Source: Streptomyces physcomitrii
GTDB lineage: Bacteria > Actinomycetota > Actinomycetes > Streptomycetales > Streptomycetaceae
Assembly (NCBI RefSeq): GCF_012273655.1
Contig: NZ_JAAWWP010000008.1
Span: forward strand, 248,001 to 312,000
DNA: 64,000 nucleotides
Reading direction: 5' to 3'
In this document: one piece after another, positions 7,373 through 15,826 of the stretch
How the letters are laid out: each line of letters opens with the position of its first letter
Position numbering within the stretch: the stretch's first letter is position 1
The notes under the pieces: generated by a model
What the model was told of the DNA's origin: nothing
Database searches by the model: none
What the model saw: only the letters and a program-made list of their open reading frames with translations
Program-made: the position numbers and the translations under genes

Positions 7373-10255
7373 GTGACCGCGAGTGAGCCTACCGCAGACC
7401 TCCGGCTGCGCCGCATGCTGACCTCTCAGGGCAGCGCGCTCGGCCTCGCCCTGGTCGCCGGACGCGCCGGTACGGGCAAGAGCCGCCTCGTCGGCCGCCT
7501 GCTCGAACTGCCCGACGCCCGCGGCCGCTCGGTCCTCGTCGTCTCCTTCACCGCGGGCGAGTCCGTCCTGCTCAACCGGCTCCCCGCGGCGGGCACGGCG
7601 CACCCGCTCGGCGAGGAGCGCCGGCTGCCCGGCCGCCGCGGTCAGCTCGCCCGCTCCGCCGGGGAACGGGTGCCGCCCGCCCGCCGCGGGCCCGGCGGCG
7701 AGGCGCGGGCCGCCGCCCCTGAGAAGAGCGCCGACGCCGCCCGGGCCACCGCGGGATCGCGCGATGTGCTCACCGCGCTCGGCGCCCTCGCCCACTCCGG
7801 CGGACCGGCCCTCCTTGTCGCCGAGGACGTGCACCGCGCCGACCCGGCCGCCCGCGCGGCCCTGCGCCAGCTGCTGACCCGCCCACCCGCCGCGCTGACC
7901 GCCGTGCTCACCTACCGCCCCGAGGAACTCCCCGAGCGCGGACTGCCGTTGGGCGCCCCGGTGGACTATCCGCCGGAGGCCGCGGTGATCCGCCTCGACC
8001 TCGGCCCGCTCACCGAGGAGGCGCTGGCCGCCCACGCCGTCGAGGTGCTCGGGGAGCAGCGCTGCGCCCCCGGCTTCACCGCCCGGCTGCACGAGCGCAC
8101 CGGTGGCGTCGCCCAGGTCGCCGCGGACCTGCTGCGCGCCCTCGACGACGGCGGCCGGGACCCGCTCGGCCCCGCGGACGTGGACGCGGCGGGCGTGCCG
8201 GTCCGCCTCGCCGAGCTGACCGCCGGGCGCACCGGCGCGGTGCCCGAGGAGTACCGCCCGGTGGTGTGGGCCGCCGGGGTGCTCGGCGAGCCCGCGCCCG
8301 CGCAGGAGCTGGCGGCCGTCGCCGGGATGGAGCTGCCCCGGGGCCGCGAGGCGCTGCTCGCCGCGGAGACCGCCGGGGTGCTCTGCGAGTTCGACCGCGG
8401 CCGCTACGGCTTCGACGTGCCGCTGGCCGCGCTCGCCGTGCACGAACTGCTGCCCGGCACTGTGCGCGAGGACCTGCACCGCCGGGCCGCCAAGGTCCTC
8501 GGCCGCAGGCAGCCGGTGCCCTGGGCACGGCTCGCCCGGCACCACCGGCACAGCGGCCGCACCCGGGACTGGCTGCGCGCGGTGGAGCGGGCCGCCGAGC
8601 AGTTCGCCGCGGGCGGCCGCCACCTGGAGGCCATCGCGCTGCTCGACCGGACCCTGGCCGCGCCGGAGATCCCGCAGCAGCACCGGGTGAAGCTGGCCCT
8701 GCTGCTCGCCCGCAGCGCCGTGGTCGCGCTGCGCACCGACGAGACCGTGGGCGTGATGCGGCACATCGTCGACGATGTCGACCTGCCCGTGGAGGTGCGC
8801 GGCGAGATGCGTCTCGACCTCGCCCTGCTGCTCTCCAACACGGTCGGCCTCGGCGAGGGCGGCCGCGCCGAACTCACCCAGGCGGCCGAGGAGTTGGAGT
8901 CCCGCCCGGATCTGGCGGCGCGGGCCATGTCGGCGCTCGCGATGCCGTACTGGCCGGGCCCGCCGCTGGCGGAGAACCTGCGCTGGCTGCGGCGCGCGGA
9001 GGAGGCCGCGGAGGAGAGCGGCAACCTCGCGGTGCAGATGGCGGTGGCCGCCAACCGGGCCACCGTGATGCTCAACATCGGCCACCCGGACGCCTGGCAG
9101 CTGGTCGACCGGCTCCCGCGCGACATCGAGGAACTGGCGGCACGGCAGCAGGTCGCCCGCGGCGTGGTCAACGCCATCGACTCCGCCTTCTGGCTCGGCG
9201 AGTACGACCGCGCCGCCGAACTCCTCGCCGAGGGCCGCGAGTTGTCCGAACGCACCGGCGCCATGGGGGCGCACCGCACCGGCCGCAGCACCGAACTCCT
9301 GCTGCTGCTCGCCACCGGCCACTGGCAGGGCCTCGGCGAGAGCGCGAACGCCTACGCCGCGGAGGTCGGCGAGACCCACCTCGCCGCCGTGGACGCCGAC
9401 TTCGTACGGGCCGTCCTCGCCCTCGCCAAGGGCGACTGGAGCCGGGTCACCGAACTCACCTCCGGCAACGGCCCGTTGACCCGCTCCCCCGCCGTACCCC
9501 TGGACGCCGCGAGCGCCATGCTGCGCATCCGCCTGGCCCTCGCCAAACGCGAGACCGAGGCCGCCGCCGAGGAGGCCCGCGGTGCCTGGGAGCGCCTGCG
9601 CCGCAAGGGGGTCTGGGCCTGGGCCGCCGACCTCGCCCCCTGGGCCGTCGAGGCGCTGGCCGCCGCCGGGCACCGGGAGACCGCCGACACCTGGGTCGCG
9701 GAGTTCGCCGCGGGTGTCGAGGGCCTGCTGGTGCGCATCCCCCGGGCCTCCCTCGCCCGCTGCCGCGCCGCCCTCGCCGAGAACGCCGAGGAGCACGGCA
9801 GGGCCGCCGCCCTCTACCGCGAGGCGGCCGCCGCGTACGAGGAACTGCCGCGCCCCTACGAGGCCGCGCTCGCCCACGAGGGCGCGGGCCGCTGCGCGCT
9901 GGCCGTCGGCTCCGCCGCCGAGACCGACCGCGGCGTGGACGAACTCACCGGCGCCGCGAAGGTGCTCGACGACCTCGGCGCCGTCTGGGACGCCGCCCGG
10001 GTCCGCGCCACCCTGCGCAGCAACCACCAGGTCGCCGACCGCCGACCGCCGGGCCGCCCCGGCTACGGCGGCCAGCTCTCCCCCCGCGAACGCGAGGTGG
10101 CGGTCCTGGCCGGCACCGGCCTCACCAACCGCGAGATCGCCGAGACCCTCCACCTCTCCTCGCGCACGGTGGAGCAGCATGTCGCCCGCGCGCTGCGGAA
10201 GTTGGGCGCCCACTCACGGCAGGACCTGGCCGCTGCCGGGGAGGCGGAGGAGTAG
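7373..10255 (+). CDS. Large ATP-binding LuxR-family (LAL) regulator
   Basis: 960 aa, a normal LAL length. The N-terminal AAA/STAND ATPase has Walker A GRAGTGKS at residues 30-37 and a Walker-B-like LLVAEDVHRAD near 145. A long helical TPR-like middle follows, then the C-terminal LuxR helix-turn-helix near residues 901-955 (LSPREREVAVLAGTGLTNREIAETLHLSSRTVEQH). Such proteins are typically pathway-specific activators of polyketide or peptide clusters. It starts with GTG and ends only 11 bp from the end of the convergent operon of cluster 1. This makes it the best candidate for that cluster's activator, though this is inference from position only. Confidence 0.9.
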   Translation: MTASEPTADLRLRRMLTSQGSALGLALVAGRAGTGKSRLVGRLLELPDARGRSVLVVSFTAGESVLLNRLPAAGTAHPLGEERRLPGRRGQLARSAGERVPPARRGPGGEARAAAPEKSADAARATAGSRDVLTALGALAHSGGPALLVAEDVHRADPAARAALRQLLTRPPAALTAVLTYRPEELPERGLPLGAPVDYPPEAAVIRLDLGPLTEEALAAHAVEVLGEQRCAPGFTARLHERTGGVAQVAADLLRALDDGGRDPLGPADVDAAGVPVRLAELTAGRTGAVPEEYRPVVWAAGVLGEPAPAQELAAVAGMELPRGREALLAAETAGVLCEFDRGRYGFDVPLAALAVHELLPGTVREDLHRRAAKVLGRRQPVPWARLARHHRHSGRTRDWLRAVERAAEQFAAGGRHLEAIALLDRTLAAPEIPQQHRVKLALLLARSAVVALRTDETVGVMRHIVDDVDLPVEVRGEMRLDLALLLSNTVGLGEGGRAELTQAAEELESRPDLAARAMSALAMPYWPGPPLAENLRWLRRAEEAAEESGNLAVQMAVAANRATVMLNIGHPDAWQLVDRLPRDIEELAARQQVARGVVNAIDSAFWLGEYDRAAELLAEGRELSERTGAMGAHRTGRSTELLLLLATGHWQGLGESANAYAAEVGETHLAAVDADFVRAVLALAKGDWSRVTELTSGNGPLTRSPAVPLDAASAMLRIRLALAKRETEAAAEEARGAWERLRRKGVWAWAADLAPWAVEALAAAGHRETADTWVAEFAAGVEGLLVRIPRASLARCRAALAENAEEHGRAAALYREAAAAYEELPRPYEAALAHEGAGRCALAVGSAAETDRGVDELTGAAKVLDDLGAVWDAARVRATLRSNHQVADRRPPGRPGYGGQLSPREREVAVLAGTGLTNREIAETLHLSSRTVEQHVARALRKLGAHSRQDLAAAGEAEE

Positions 10256-10265
10256 GGCGGGACCG

Positions 10266-11318
10266 CTACCGGGGCGCCGGTCCTCCGGCCGGGCTCCCCG
10301 CGCCGTCGTCGTCCGGCAGCCGGGTGGCGGCCGTCGTCCTCGTCGTGTCCGCCGCCCCCGTGGTGGCGGTCGTCCCCGTGGCGGCGGTCGTCCCCGTGGC
10401 GGCGGTCGTCCCGGTGGTGGCCCGCCTCCCCGTGCCGGCGGTCGCGCCGGTCGCGGGCGGCGTCACCACGGCGTTCACGCGGGCGAGGAACTCCGGCGAT
10501 GCCAGGACGTCCGTGTGCCCGCCGGGCAGGGCGGCGGAGGCGAATCCGCCGGTGGTCGTGCCGGCCCACGCCGCGATCCGCTCGTCGGCCGTGATCGGGT
10601 CCTCGCGGCCCCGTACCGCGAGGACCGGGCAGCGCAGCCGTACCCCCGCCGGGCCCGGGAAGGCGGTCAGCAGCGCGAGGTCCCACCAGGCGGTGTCGAC
10701 GGCGATCGCCCGCCACTCCTCGTCCGGCACCTGCCCGAGGACGTCCTCGCCGAGGCCCTCCAGATACGCCCGGGTCGCCTCGCGCGAGCGGGCGGCCTCG
10801 ACGGGCAGCCGCACCCGGTCCGGGGCATCCGCCCCGACGACGACCAGCGCGGCGACCTCGGTTCCGGTGGCCTGGAGCGCCGCGGCGGTGGCGTAGGCGA
10901 GGAAGGCGCCGAAGCTGTGCCCGAGCAGGACGCGCGGCGGTCCTGGCAGGGCGCGGATCCGGGTGGCGCAGGCGGTCACCAGGGCTTCGAAGGAGTCCGG
11001 GCCGGGGGGTGCCGCGGCCCGCCCCGGGTACTGGAGGGCGAGGAGCCGCGTGCCGGGCGGCAGGGCGTCGCGCAGGGTACGGAACTCGCTGCCGAAGGCG
11101 CCCGCGCCGGGGAAGGCGACGACGTCCCGGGGCACGGCGTACGCCTCGTGCACCGCCGGGGCCTCGTCCGCCGCCGGGGCCGACTTTCCGTCCGGGTCCG
11201 CCTTCCCGTCCGGAGCCGTGTTCCCCACCGGAGCCGCCTTCCCGTCCGGAGCCGCTTTCCCGTCCACGGCTGCGTTCCCGTCCAAGGCCTCATTCCCGTC
11301 CAGGGCCCGGTTCACCAT
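10266..11318 (-). CDS. Type II thioesterase (alpha/beta hydrolase) with repetitive ends
   Basis: 350 aa. The central 240 aa match stand-alone thioesterases of peptide and polyketide clusters: VVAFPGAGAFGSEFRTL, the nucleophile motif LLGHSFGAFLAY, RGREDPIT (Asp) and PGGHTDVL (His). It would hydrolyse stalled or mis-primed carrier-protein thioesters, or release product. Both ends are odd. About 45 N-terminal residues are a degenerate 5-6-aa repeat of the DGKAAP type, and the C-terminal 50 are Thr/Ala/Gly repeats of the TTGTTAA type. Both are encoded by roughly 18-bp tandem DNA repeats. The start overlaps the asparagine-synthetase-like gene by 7 nt. It is the last gene of the cluster 1 operon. 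Confidence 0.85.
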   Translation of the reverse strand: MVNRALDGNEALDGNAAVDGKAAPDGKAAPVGNTAPDGKADPDGKSAPAADEAPAVHEAYAVPRDVVAFPGAGAFGSEFRTLRDALPPGTRLLALQYPGRAAAPPGPDSFEALVTACATRIRALPGPPRVLLGHSFGAFLAYATAAALQATGTEVAALVVVGADAPDRVRLPVEAARSREATRAYLEGLGEDVLGQVPDEEWRAIAVDTAWWDLALLTAFPGPAGVRLRCPVLAVRGREDPITADERIAAWAGTTTGGFASAALPGGHTDVLASPEFLARVNAVVTPPATGATAGTGRRATTGTTAATGTTAATGTTATTGAADTTRTTAATRLPDDDGAGSPAGGPAPR

Positions 11319-13090
11319 CGCAGCCCCAGCTCGTCGACGATCATCGCGAGGCTGAGCGCGCTCAGCCGGAAGTCCCATTTGCCGCCCGTGGGGCCGGGTG
11401 CCTGGTCCATGCAGGACGGGTCGAACACCCCGCTCGCGGCGACCAGTTCGCGCCAGTCGCGCCAGGTGCGCTCGTCGGCGACCGCATGCAGGCCCTGGGC
11501 GGTGAACCCGCGCTTGGCCCGGTCGATCACCCGGTCCGGCACGATGCCGCGGTAGGCCGCCTTCAGCACGGCCTTGCCCTCGAAGTCCTCGACCTTCGCC
11601 GCGTCCGGGATCCGCTGGGCGTGCTCCACCACCGCGTTGGCCAGGAAGGGGTAGCGGCCCTCCACCGAGTTCGCCATGAGCATCGCGTCGCCGTGGTCGC
11701 CGAGCAGATGCCCGCCGAGCTGTACGTGCACATCGGCCACCGACCGCAGCTGGGCCCGCGTCAGCGACCGCGCCTCGGCGTCGGTGAACGGGATCAGCCG
11801 CGTCCGCCAGAACTCCCGTCCGCGCACCGCCTCTTGAGCGGCGGCCGACAGGTATCCGGCGCGGCGGGACTCGGCCGCGGCGGGATCGGCCTCCCAGCCG
11901 AAGTCCGCCCGGCCCCAGGCGGTTTCGTTCTCGGGGTGGGCGGGGCGCTTCAGGCGCGGGGCGGTGTCGAAGGCGTAGGAGTCGTAGCCGAAGAAGAGTT
12001 CGTCGGCGCCCTCGCCGGAGATGACGCCCTTGATGCCCGCCGCGCGCACCCGCTCGGACAGCATCAGCGCCGCCACGTTGTAGGTCTCGCGCTGCGGCAC
12101 GCAGCAGTGCCGCACCATCTCCTCGAACCGCCCGGCGATGTCCGCGCCCCGGCAGACGACCTCCTCGTGCTTGCTGCCCGCGGCGGCCACCACCTCGCGC
12201 TGGTACTCGGCCTCGTCCAGCGCCGGATCGTCGAAGACCACCGAGAACGAGCGGACCCGGTCGGAGAGCGCGGCCGCCTCCATCAGCAGCGCCGAGGAGT
12301 CGAAGCCGCCGCTGAGGTACGCGCCGATCTCGACGTCGGCGTCCAGGCGCGCGGCGATCGCCGACCGTACGCTCTCCCGCAGTTCCCCGGTGGACACCGG
12401 AGCGGCGCCGTCCGCGCGTCCCGTCCAGCCCTCGCCGTACCGCCAGAACCGCTCGGTGCGCTGCCCCTCGGCGTCGCAGCGCACGGCGCAGGCCGGTTCG
12501 ACGGCGTGCACCCCGCTGACCACGGTGCGCGGGGCGACGATATTGCCCAGCGAGAGGTACTGGTCGACCGCGCCCAGGTCGAGCCGCCACGGGCCGTCCA
12601 ACACCCGTACCAGCGGCTTCAGTTCGGAGCAGAAGTGCACCCGGCCCTCGACGACCGCGAAGTACAGCGGGCAGATGCCGAACCGGTCCCGCGCCAGGTA
12701 AAGGATGTTCTCGGCCTGGTCGAGCACCGCCGTGGCGAACTGGCCGTCGATCCGGGCCAGTCCGTCCACCCCGTACCGCGCGAACAGCTCGGGCACCACG
12801 GCCACGTCCACGCCGTTCACCGGCTCGACGCCCAACTCCCGCCACAGCTCACGGGCGTTGAACACCTCGCCGTTGGTGAGCGCCACGAACCGGCCGCCGC
12901 GGTCCTGGGCGGGCTGCCACCCGTCGGCGAGGCCGGTCATGCCGAGCCGGGCGAGCTTGGCCGACAGCGCCGGGGTGTCCAGCGAGTACGTCTCGTCCGG
13001 GCCGCGGTGGCCGAGCCGGGCGTGCAGCTCGACCGGGATCCCGCGGTCGAGACGTCCGTCCGGGGCGAAGGTGCCGCTGATGCCGCACAT
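11312..13090 (-). CDS. Asparagine-synthetase-like glutamine amidotransferase
   Basis: 592 aa, full length for class B asparagine synthetase. The N-terminal Ntn glutaminase domain begins MCGISGTF, with Cys2 as nucleophile, so it should release ammonia from Gln. The synthetase domain has the PP-loop LSGGFDSSAL near residue 260 and ISGEGADELFFGYD. It would adenylate a carboxylate and form an amide, either Asn-like or on a pathway intermediate. Unlike beta-lactam synthetases it keeps Cys2. It lies 5 bp after the A-PCP gene and overlaps the thioesterase by 7 nt, so it is an integral part of the operon. Whether it supplies an amino acid or tailors the product cannot be told. Confidence 0.9.
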   Translation of the reverse strand: MCGISGTFAPDGRLDRGIPVELHARLGHRGPDETYSLDTPALSAKLARLGMTGLADGWQPAQDRGGRFVALTNGEVFNARELWRELGVEPVNGVDVAVVPELFARYGVDGLARIDGQFATAVLDQAENILYLARDRFGICPLYFAVVEGRVHFCSELKPLVRVLDGPWRLDLGAVDQYLSLGNIVAPRTVVSGVHAVEPACAVRCDAEGQRTERFWRYGEGWTGRADGAAPVSTGELRESVRSAIAARLDADVEIGAYLSGGFDSSALLMEAAALSDRVRSFSVVFDDPALDEAEYQREVVAAAGSKHEEVVCRGADIAGRFEEMVRHCCVPQRETYNVAALMLSERVRAAGIKGVISGEGADELFFGYDSYAFDTAPRLKRPAHPENETAWGRADFGWEADPAAAESRRAGYLSAAAQEAVRGREFWRTRLIPFTDAEARSLTRAQLRSVADVHVQLGGHLLGDHGDAMLMANSVEGRYPFLANAVVEHAQRIPDAAKVEDFEGKAVLKAAYRGIVPDRVIDRAKRGFTAQGLHAVADERTWRDWRELVAASGVFDPSCMDQAPGPTGGKWDFRLSALSLAMIVDELGLRW

Positions 13091-13095
13091 GTCCG

Positions 13096-14910
13096 CTACA
13101 CCGTGCCCGTCGGCAGCCGGTCGACGAGCGCCTGGAGGTTCTCGGCGCGCAGCACGTCCCGCACGCCCGCCTCGGCCCAGCCGAGTTCGCGGAGCCTGCC
13201 GACCAGGAGCAGCGTCGTGGCGGAGTCCCCGCCGATCTCGAAGAAGTTGTCCTCGGCGCGGACGTTCTCCAGGCCGGTCAGCTCGCGCACCAGAGCAAGG
13301 ACCTCGTCCCCGGCCGCCCGCGGCGCACCGGCGGTGTCCTCGGCGACGGCCGGCTCGGGGGCCGGTGCCGTCTCGCGGCTCCGGCGCAGCGCCTCCCGGT
13401 CGACCTTGCCGTTGGGGGTGTACGGCATCCGCTCCACCCGCTTCACCACCGAGGGCACCTTGTACCGCTCGACCACCGACTCCAGGTGCGCGCGCAGCTC
13501 CCGCGGGTCGGCCTCGCCCACGTAGTAGCAGGCCAGCACCTCGGCCGCGGTCCCCCCGCCCTCGGTGCCCGCGACGGACTCGGCAAGGACCACCGCCTCG
13601 CGCACCGACGGCAGGCGGCAGGCCACCGCCTCGATCTCGCCGGGGTCGATGCGGTAGCCGCGCACCTTGAGCCGGCGGTCCAGGCGTTCGACGTAGAACA
13701 GCTCGCCGCCGCGGCGCTCCACGACGTCCCCGGTGCGGTAGACGGGGCGGCCGTCGTCGTCGCGGAAGCGGACGATGCCCTCCTCGGTCAGATAGCCGAC
13801 GCCCACGCTCCGCCCGAGCACCACGAGTTCGCCGCGCTCCGGGTCATGCGCGCTCCTGTCGGCCGCGTCGAGGGCCGGGTCGAGGGCCGCGTCGGGCTCG
13901 GCACCGGGCGGCAGCAGGGCGTACGCGCAGTCGCCGACGATCTCGCCGAGCGGCACCCCGTCGTGGCAGTCGGCCGCGTCCAGCGGCGGGGTCAGCAGAT
14001 TGCAGACGGTCGTCTCGGTGAGCCCGTAGGCGTTGTGGAAGGCGGCGACGGCCGACCACCGCTGGACCACGGCCTGCCGGCACGGTCCCCCGCCGTTGAT
14101 CACATGGACCAGCGCGCTGTCCTTCGGCGGCCGGGTCTCGGTGAGCGCGAACGGGGTCGTCTTCAGATGGGTGATCCGGAAGTCGCCGAGGGTGGCGGCC
14201 AGTTCGGTGCCGGGGGTCAGCGCGTCCTCGCCGACCACGACGAGGCAGGCGCCCGAGGTGAGCGTCCACAGGATCTCGGTGACGCACCCGTCGAAGGTCA
14301 GCCGCGCGAACTGCAGGGTGCGGCAGCCGGGCCCGGTCTCCAGGCGGCTCACATGGTCGGCCACCATCGGGGCCAGCGCCTCGGCGGCGACGAGCACGCA
14401 CTTGGCCTCGCCGGTGGAGCCCGAGGTGAACACCGCGTAGGCGAGCTGCTCCTTGACCTCCCAGGGGGTCTCCAGGCCCGCGGCCCCGGCATCCGGCGCG
14501 GGCCGGGGGCGCGGGGTGCGCCCCGGCCGCGGCACCAGGTCGACCGCGGGGGTGCCGCCGGGGCCGCCGGGGTACCGGGTCACCGCCTCGACGTCCAGCG
14601 CGGCGAACTTCTTCTCCGTCGAGGCCTCGCTGTCCCGCGGGTCCACCACGACGAAAGGCCGGTCGGCCCAGAGGGCCGCGACCATCGCGAGGATCGGCCC
14701 GGCGCCGCGGGTGCCGTCGATGCCGACGAAGCCGCGCGGGCCGACGAGGGTGTCGAGCCGGTCCGCGAGGCGCTGCGCCGCCGCGCCGAACTCGCGGTAG
14801 GTGAGCGCCCCTTCGGGGGTCTGGACGGCGAGGCTGTCGGGGAAGGTCTCGACGGCGTGCCGGATCGCCTGGGCCACCGGGGTGTCTCGCATGAGCAGGG
14901 TCGTCCTCAT
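13096..14910 (-). CDS. NRPS-like adenylation-PCP didomain (A-PCP 1)
   Basis: 604 aa. The adenylation domain carries A3 FTSGSTGEAK near residue 165, FDGCVTEI (Asp235-equivalent kept, so an alpha-amino acid is likely), A5 YGLTETTV near 300, A7 YRTGD, A8 RLKVRGYRIDPGE and A10 NGKVDREAL near 498. A carrier domain follows, with the phosphopantetheine serine in FFEIGGDSATT near 560. It activates one amino acid as AMP ester and loads its own PCP; there is no condensation domain. GAGG directly abuts the ATG at 14910; an alternative ATG at 14892 (MRDTPVAQ) has GAGG 12 nt upstream. The upstream 91 bp contain a palindrome and decamer repeats. Confidence 0.92.
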   Translation of the reverse strand: MRTTLLMRDTPVAQAIRHAVETFPDSLAVQTPEGALTYREFGAAAQRLADRLDTLVGPRGFVGIDGTRGAGPILAMVAALWADRPFVVVDPRDSEASTEKKFAALDVEAVTRYPGGPGGTPAVDLVPRPGRTPRPRPAPDAGAAGLETPWEVKEQLAYAVFTSGSTGEAKCVLVAAEALAPMVADHVSRLETGPGCRTLQFARLTFDGCVTEILWTLTSGACLVVVGEDALTPGTELAATLGDFRITHLKTTPFALTETRPPKDSALVHVINGGGPCRQAVVQRWSAVAAFHNAYGLTETTVCNLLTPPLDAADCHDGVPLGEIVGDCAYALLPPGAEPDAALDPALDAADRSAHDPERGELVVLGRSVGVGYLTEEGIVRFRDDDGRPVYRTGDVVERRGGELFYVERLDRRLKVRGYRIDPGEIEAVACRLPSVREAVVLAESVAGTEGGGTAAEVLACYYVGEADPRELRAHLESVVERYKVPSVVKRVERMPYTPNGKVDREALRRSRETAPAPEPAVAEDTAGAPRAAGDEVLALVRELTGLENVRAEDNFFEIGGDSATTLLLVGRLRELGWAEAGVRDVLRAENLQALVDRLPTGTV

Positions 14911-14960
14911 CCTCGATGTCGCTCGGTGTCGCTCGGTGTCGCTCGGTGTCGCTCGATGAC
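14911..14960. repeat. 10-bp tandem repeat, five units
   Basis: Three perfect GCTCGGTGTC units (14921-14950) flanked by one variant unit on each side (CCTCGATGTC and GCTCGATGAC). The array ends exactly at the proposed start codon of the A-PCP 1 gene, so it would lie in the 5' leader of that cistron in the operon mRNA. Confidence 0.8.
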
Positions 14961-14972
14961 GGCAGATGCGGT

Positions 14973-14992
14973 GGGCCCCCGGCCGGGGGCCC
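14973..14992. promoter_or_regulatory. Perfect 20-bp palindrome inside the operon
   Basis: GGGCCCCCGGCCGGGGGCCC is fully self-complementary and can form an 8-bp stem with a GGCC loop. It lies 9 bp after the stop of the FAH-family gene and before the decamer repeats, in the only long gap of an otherwise overlapping operon. It may act as a partial terminator, processing site or mRNA stabiliser. Confidence 0.5.
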
Positions 14993-15001
14993 GCGGCCGG
15001 G

Positions 15002-15826
15002 TCAGGTGACGGGGTGCCCGAGGTGCCCGACGCCCTCGACGACGGCCTCCACCCGGTCGCCGGGGTTGATCACCGCGGCGCCCGGGGTGCCGGTGCAGAT
15101 CACGGTGCCGGGCGCGAGCGTGCGGCCCGCGGTGAAGTGCTCGACGAGGCGGCCCAGGTCGTAGCGCATCCCGGAGACCGGCGCCGAGGCGATCACCTCG
15201 CCGTTGCGGACGGTCGACACGGTCAGCGACCGCAGCCGCTCGTCGTCGAACTCGTCCAGGGTCACCAGCTGCGGACCGATGCTGCAGAAGGTGTCGAAGC
15301 CCTTGGACCAAGGGATGTGCCGCGGGTTCTCGCGGATGGCGTCCTCCGCGGTGAGGTCGAGCACCGCGGTCACCCCGGCGACCACGTCCCGCCAGCCGTC
15401 GCGGGAGACGTTCTTGCAGGGGAAGCCGATGACCAGGCCGAGTTCGGCCTCGGCGGTCACCCGGTCGCTCTGCCGGGGCAGTTCGATGGTCCCGGCGTTG
15501 TCGATCAGGCAGCTGCCGGGCCGCAGATACGAGCCGGGGGCCGAGGTCGGCTGGTCGGCGCCCAGGTCCTGGGAGTGGCCGAGGAAGTTGAGCCCCGCGC
15601 CCCAGATGTCACCGCCGTCCATCACCGTGGCCGCCCGCGTGAGGTCCAGCTCCGCTCCGGGGGCCTCGGCCAGCCGCGGTTCCACCAGCCGCGCCCGCCC
15701 CTCGGGGACGGCCAGGTCCACCAGCCGGACGCCCGCGGGCAGGCCGTCCAGCCGCGTCCACCGTGCACCGTCGGCGCTCGCGTACCGCTCGGCCTCGTCG
15801 CCGTTCTTCCACCGTACGAATCTCAT
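15002..15826 (-). CDS. Fumarylacetoacetate-hydrolase (FAH) family enzyme
   Basis: 274 aa. The C-terminal FAH fold has the metal-binding acid cluster TAEAELG and DLTAED, and the WSKGFDTFCSIGP segment of the 2-keto-acid hydratase/decarboxylase group. VICTGTPGAAVINPGDRVEAVVEGVG closes the barrel. Family members hydrate, decarboxylate, isomerise or hydrolyse beta/gamma-dicarbonyl acids with Mg2+. GGAGG lies 6 nt before the ATG, and the start overlaps the aldolase stop by 4 nt (ATGA). Pairing with a DRE-TIM aldolase recalls meta-cleavage pathways; here it probably trims or makes a keto-acid building block. That role is inference. Confidence 0.85.
   Translation of the reverse strand: MRFVRWKNGDEAERYASADGARWTRLDGLPAGVRLVDLAVPEGRARLVEPRLAEAPGAELDLTRAATVMDGGDIWGAGLNFLGHSQDLGADQPTSAPGSYLRPGSCLIDNAGTIELPRQSDRVTAEAELGLVIGFPCKNVSRDGWRDVVAGVTAVLDLTAEDAIRENPRHIPWSKGFDTFCSIGPQLVTLDEFDDERLRSLTVSTVRNGEVIASAPVSGMRYDLGRLVEHFTAGRTLAPGTVICTGTPGAAVINPGDRVEAVVEGVGHLGHPVT

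Noticed and set aside
7184..10213. Minus-strand open frame of 1009 codons opposite the LAL regulator
   Set aside because: Low-complexity Gly/Arg/Glu composition. The plus-strand frame has complete Walker and LuxR motifs.
7373..10255. bldA-dependent (TTA codon) control of the LAL regulator
   Set aside because: I saw no in-frame TTA codon on reading the gene, so I make no claim of bldA control. A codon count would settle it.
11312..13090. Beta-lactam synthetase for the AsnB-like protein
   Set aside because: The N-terminal Cys2 of the glutaminase site is present (MCGISG), whereas beta-lactam synthetases lack it. An amidotransferase is therefore more likely.
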